Shown one piece after another: positions 5,824-7,144 of a stretch of 7,144 bases of DNA. This stretch comes from Acidobacteriota bacterium (GTDB taxonomy: Bacteria; Acidobacteriota; Terriglobia; Terriglobales; SCQP01). Every line of letters begins with the position of its first letter. Positions within the stretch are counted from its first letter, which is position 1. A program made the translations under genes and the position numbers. The notes beneath the pieces were generated by a model. The model did no database searches and was not told the DNA's origin. It saw only the letters and a list, made by a program, of their open reading frames with translations. The DNA is taken from NCBI GenBank assembly GCA_021818645.1, contig JAKATS010000287.1, positions 1 to 7,144 on the forward strand. Direction: 5' to 3'.

Positions 5824-6245
5824 CAGACAAACATGCCTTCATCAATCTGAATGAGCAGCTCTTCAACCATACGGCTGCCTGTATCTGTTTTAAGTAATGA
5901 AAGCGGCGTCCGATTGTCGAGACGTGGGTGGGGTTTCCGTAGCCAGGCAAGGGCGCGCACCCTGTTTCCATAGATAGTTTCCGTCAGGGACAGGACTCGA
6001 ATGACGCGTAAAACCCGATCCGATTCCTCAATCGTCAGCTTTTCTCCCCGCGAGCGGCGATGTTGCAGGGTGCGGGATGAAATCATTACAGCATCAATTT
6101 CTGTCCGTTCTAAACCCAGGGCAATGAGCCGTTTGATAATTGAAGGGGCCAGCCGCTCTTCCACAATGCGAAGAATGTCACCTTCCGTGGCGGGTGGCTG
6201 TCGTCCAAGCCAGTCCCCAATCTGGGCATTTGCCGTATTCACCAC
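5823..6245 (-). CDS. Xre/MbcA/ParS-type antitoxin
   Basis: A 140-residue antitoxin. The N-terminal two-thirds (~28-78) is the Xre-like DNA-binding helical domain typical of MbcA/ParS/Xre proteins (IDAVMISSRTLQHRRSRG). The C-terminal ~80-138 is the DUF2384 toxin-binding domain (RALAWLRKPHPRLDNRTPLS, then VEELLIQIDEGMFV). In known pairs this domain covers the RES active site, and the complex represses its own promoter. The start is one of two consecutive GTG codons at 6245 and 6242; an in-frame TAG at 6248-6246 excludes anything upstream. No Shine-Dalgarno precedes them. A palindrome and an extended -10 box lie directly against the start. Order and coupling (antitoxin first, 1-base overlap with the toxin) are standard for Xre-RES modules. 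Confidence 0.92.
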   Translation of the reverse strand: MVNTANAQIGDWLGRQPPATEGDILRIVEERLAPSIIKRLIALGLERTEIDAVMISSRTLQHRRSRGEKLTIEESDRVLRVIRVLSLTETIYGNRVRALAWLRKPHPRLDNRTPLSLLKTDTGSRMVEELLIQIDEGMFV

Positions 6246-6280
6246 CTACATTATGCCATATCATTTTCGGCAAAATGTAG
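6246..6280 (-). promoter_or_regulatory. Probable autoregulatory operator and promoter of the toxin-antitoxin pair
   Basis: CTACATTATGCC (6246-6257) and GGCAAAATGTAG (6269-6280) are inverted repeats matching at 11 of 12 positions, with 11 bases between them. The centres lie 23 bases apart, about two helical turns. On the minus strand the proximal arm contains TGGCATAAT (6258-6250), close to the extended -10 consensus TGnTATAAT, so it may not need a -35. Transcription would start around 6243, at the GTG codons themselves. A repressor dimer here would cover the -10 box, as expected for an autoregulated Xre-RES module. A second AT-rich -10-like string (TATATA/TATAAA) lies at 6291-6298. Confidence 0.6.
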
Positions 6281-6310
6281 ATTCCGGCAGTTTTATATAA
6301 ACCTACGGAT

Positions 6311-6332
6311 TGAGTCTCTGATTAGGGACTCA
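6311..6332 (-). promoter_or_regulatory. Hairpin between rpmI and the toxin-antitoxin promoter
   Basis: TGAGTCTC (6311-6318) and GGGACTCA (6325-6332) are complementary at 7 of 8 positions around a 6-base loop. On the minus strand the following bases are AT-rich (TTTATATAAAA about nine bases on) but there is no immediate U-tract. It could weakly separate infC-rpmI transcripts from the toxin-antitoxin unit; as an intrinsic terminator it is poor. I see nothing gene-like in the rest of 6246-6418. Confidence 0.3.
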
Positions 6333-6418
6333 TGACCAAAAACAGGATAGAGTCGTGGTCCAGCCCGGGAAATGGATGCGAGGCACAAAACCGGCTTCGC
6401 CATTCATACGCCGCCAAT

Positions 6419-6616
6419 CTATTCGTAGGGGATCATGCGGGCGACCCTCCGCTGATCCGCCGGGCTGATGAGGGTGTCCGCATCCAGTTTGCGTTTGCGC
6501 TTGGTGGTTTTGGTGGTCAGAATATGGCGGGCAAAGGCATGGCCGCGGACAATTTTGCCGCTGCCGGTCTTGCGAAAGCGCTTGGACGCGCCCTTATGCG
6601 TTTTGAGTTTCGGCAT
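6419..6616 (-). CDS. rpmI: Large ribosomal subunit protein bL35
   Basis: A component of the 50S subunit. The 65 residues are the normal length, with the typical very basic sequence [20 protein letters not shown] and a C-terminal [10 protein letters not shown]. The start is ATG at 6616 with AGGAA about seven bases upstream. The first 23 bases overlap the end of infC in another frame, so initiation is probably coupled to infC translation. In most bacteria rplT follows almost directly; here the next gene on this strand is the antitoxin, 173 bases away. Confidence 0.97.
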   Translation of the reverse strand: MPKLKTHKGASKRFRKTGSGKIVRGHAFARHILTTKTTKRKRKLDADTLISPADQRRVARMIPYE

Positions 6617-7144
6617 GCTTGTTTCCTGTTTTCGCAGCGGGTGCGGCTTTTTTGGGGGCCAGAATGGCAGTCAGGGTGTTGCCCTCCATGCGGGGCCGGA
6701 ACTCGACCTGGGCGGCCGCGTCCACATCCGCCAGCAGGCGGTTAATCAGCGCGAACCCGATTTCTTTGTGCGTAATTTCCCGGCCGCGGAAGCGGACCAT
6801 GGCTTTGACCTTGTCGCCCTCGCCCAGAAAACGCACGATATTGTTTTTTTTGAACTCGTAATCGTGATCGTCACAGTTGGGGAAAAACTTGATCTCCTTG
6901 ATGACGATGTTTTTCTGATGCTTGCGCGCCTCGCGCGCCTTCTTTTCCATCTGGTACTGGTATTTGCCGAAATCCATGATGCGGCAGACCGGAGGCTGCG
7001 CCGTCGGCGAAACCTCCACCAGATCCAACTGGCGCTGGCGCGCGACCGCCAGCGCTTCCTGCGGCGGCATAATGCCCAGTTGCTTGCCTTCATCATCAAT
7101 CACGCGAATTTCCCGAGCGCGTATGCGCTCATTGATTCGGGTTC
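6594..7144 (-). CDS. infC: Translation initiation factor IF-3, 5' end outside the window
   Basis: Binds the 30S subunit, discriminates against non-initiator tRNA and start codons, and prevents premature joining of the 50S. The frame is open to the right edge, giving 182 residues in view. The edge reads [20 protein letters not shown], the canonical IF3 N-terminal segment, so the GTG at 7103 (Val of RVIDDE) is an internal codon, not the start. The N domain has [31 protein letters not shown] and [12 protein letters not shown]. The linker helix is followed by the C domain with [10 protein letters not shown] and [19 protein letters not shown]. The tail is Ala/Lys-rich. The gene ends with TAA 23 bases inside rpmI. 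In many bacteria infC uses a rare AUU-type start and is autoregulated; the start codon cannot be judged from this window. Confidence 0.97.
   Translation of the reverse strand, partial: TRINERIRAREIRVIDDEGKQLGIMPPQEALAVARQRQLDLVEVSPTAQPPVCRIMDFGKYQYQMEKKAREARKHQKNIVIKEIKFFPNCDDHDYEFKKNNIVRFLGEGDKVKAMVRFRGREITHKEIGFALINRLLADVDAAAQVEFRPRMEGNTLTAILAPKKAAPAAKTGNKHAETQNA

Noticed and set aside
7101..7103. GTG at 7103 as the infC start codon.
   Set aside because: The same frame stays open to the window edge and encodes [13 protein letters not shown], a canonical part of IF3, so the start is farther upstream.

Overview
The window carries a translation operon read on the minus strand in the order infC (5' end beyond the window), rpmI, rplT, pheS, pheT. 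It is interrupted between rpmI and rplT by a two-gene Xre/ParS antitoxin and RES toxin module. One convergent plus-strand gene, an AIM24-family protein with a zinc ribbon, lies beyond pheT. The gene order infC-rpmI-rplT-pheS-pheT is the common bacterial one. High GC, the L20 sequence ([16 protein letters not shown]), a short PheT without the usual inserted tRNA-binding domain and a zinc-ribbon AIM24 protein together suggest an acidobacterium or a related GC-rich soil lineage. That assignment is an inference from remembered family traits, not a search result.

Layout. 1-462 has no gene I can support, but its first ~330 bases can fold into several GNRA-capped hairpins and may hold a structured RNA. 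463-1380 (+) is the AIM24-like gene. 1392-3473 (-) is pheT and 3477-4628 (-) is pheS, three bases apart. The 150-base gap 4629-4778 between rplT and pheS holds three consecutive hairpins. 4779-5150 (-) is rplT, preceded by a 232-base leader (5151-5382) with a TATAAT box, four smaller hairpins or palindromes and a 16-base perfect inverted repeat flanking the promoter. 5383-5823 (-) is the RES toxin and 5823-6245 (-) the antitoxin. A near-perfect 12+12 palindrome touches the antitoxin start codon. 6246-6418 is the toxin-antitoxin promoter and operator gap. 6419-6616 (-) is rpmI and 6594-7144 (-) is infC; these two overlap by 23 bases.

How it works together. IF3, L35, L20 and PheRS are housekeeping translation proteins that are usually co-transcribed. 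The toxin-antitoxin pair splits them into infC-rpmI and rplT-pheS-pheT. The second group appears to have gained, or kept, its own promoter. Sampled lines of the toxin gene are 42-57% GC by hand count, against about 70% in rplT, which fits acquisition by transfer. The most interesting points are this NAD-targeting toxin module inside an essential operon, its operator and probable leaderless start, the mutually exclusive hairpins in the rplT leader, and the hairpin-rich pheS leader with no visible Shine-Dalgarno.
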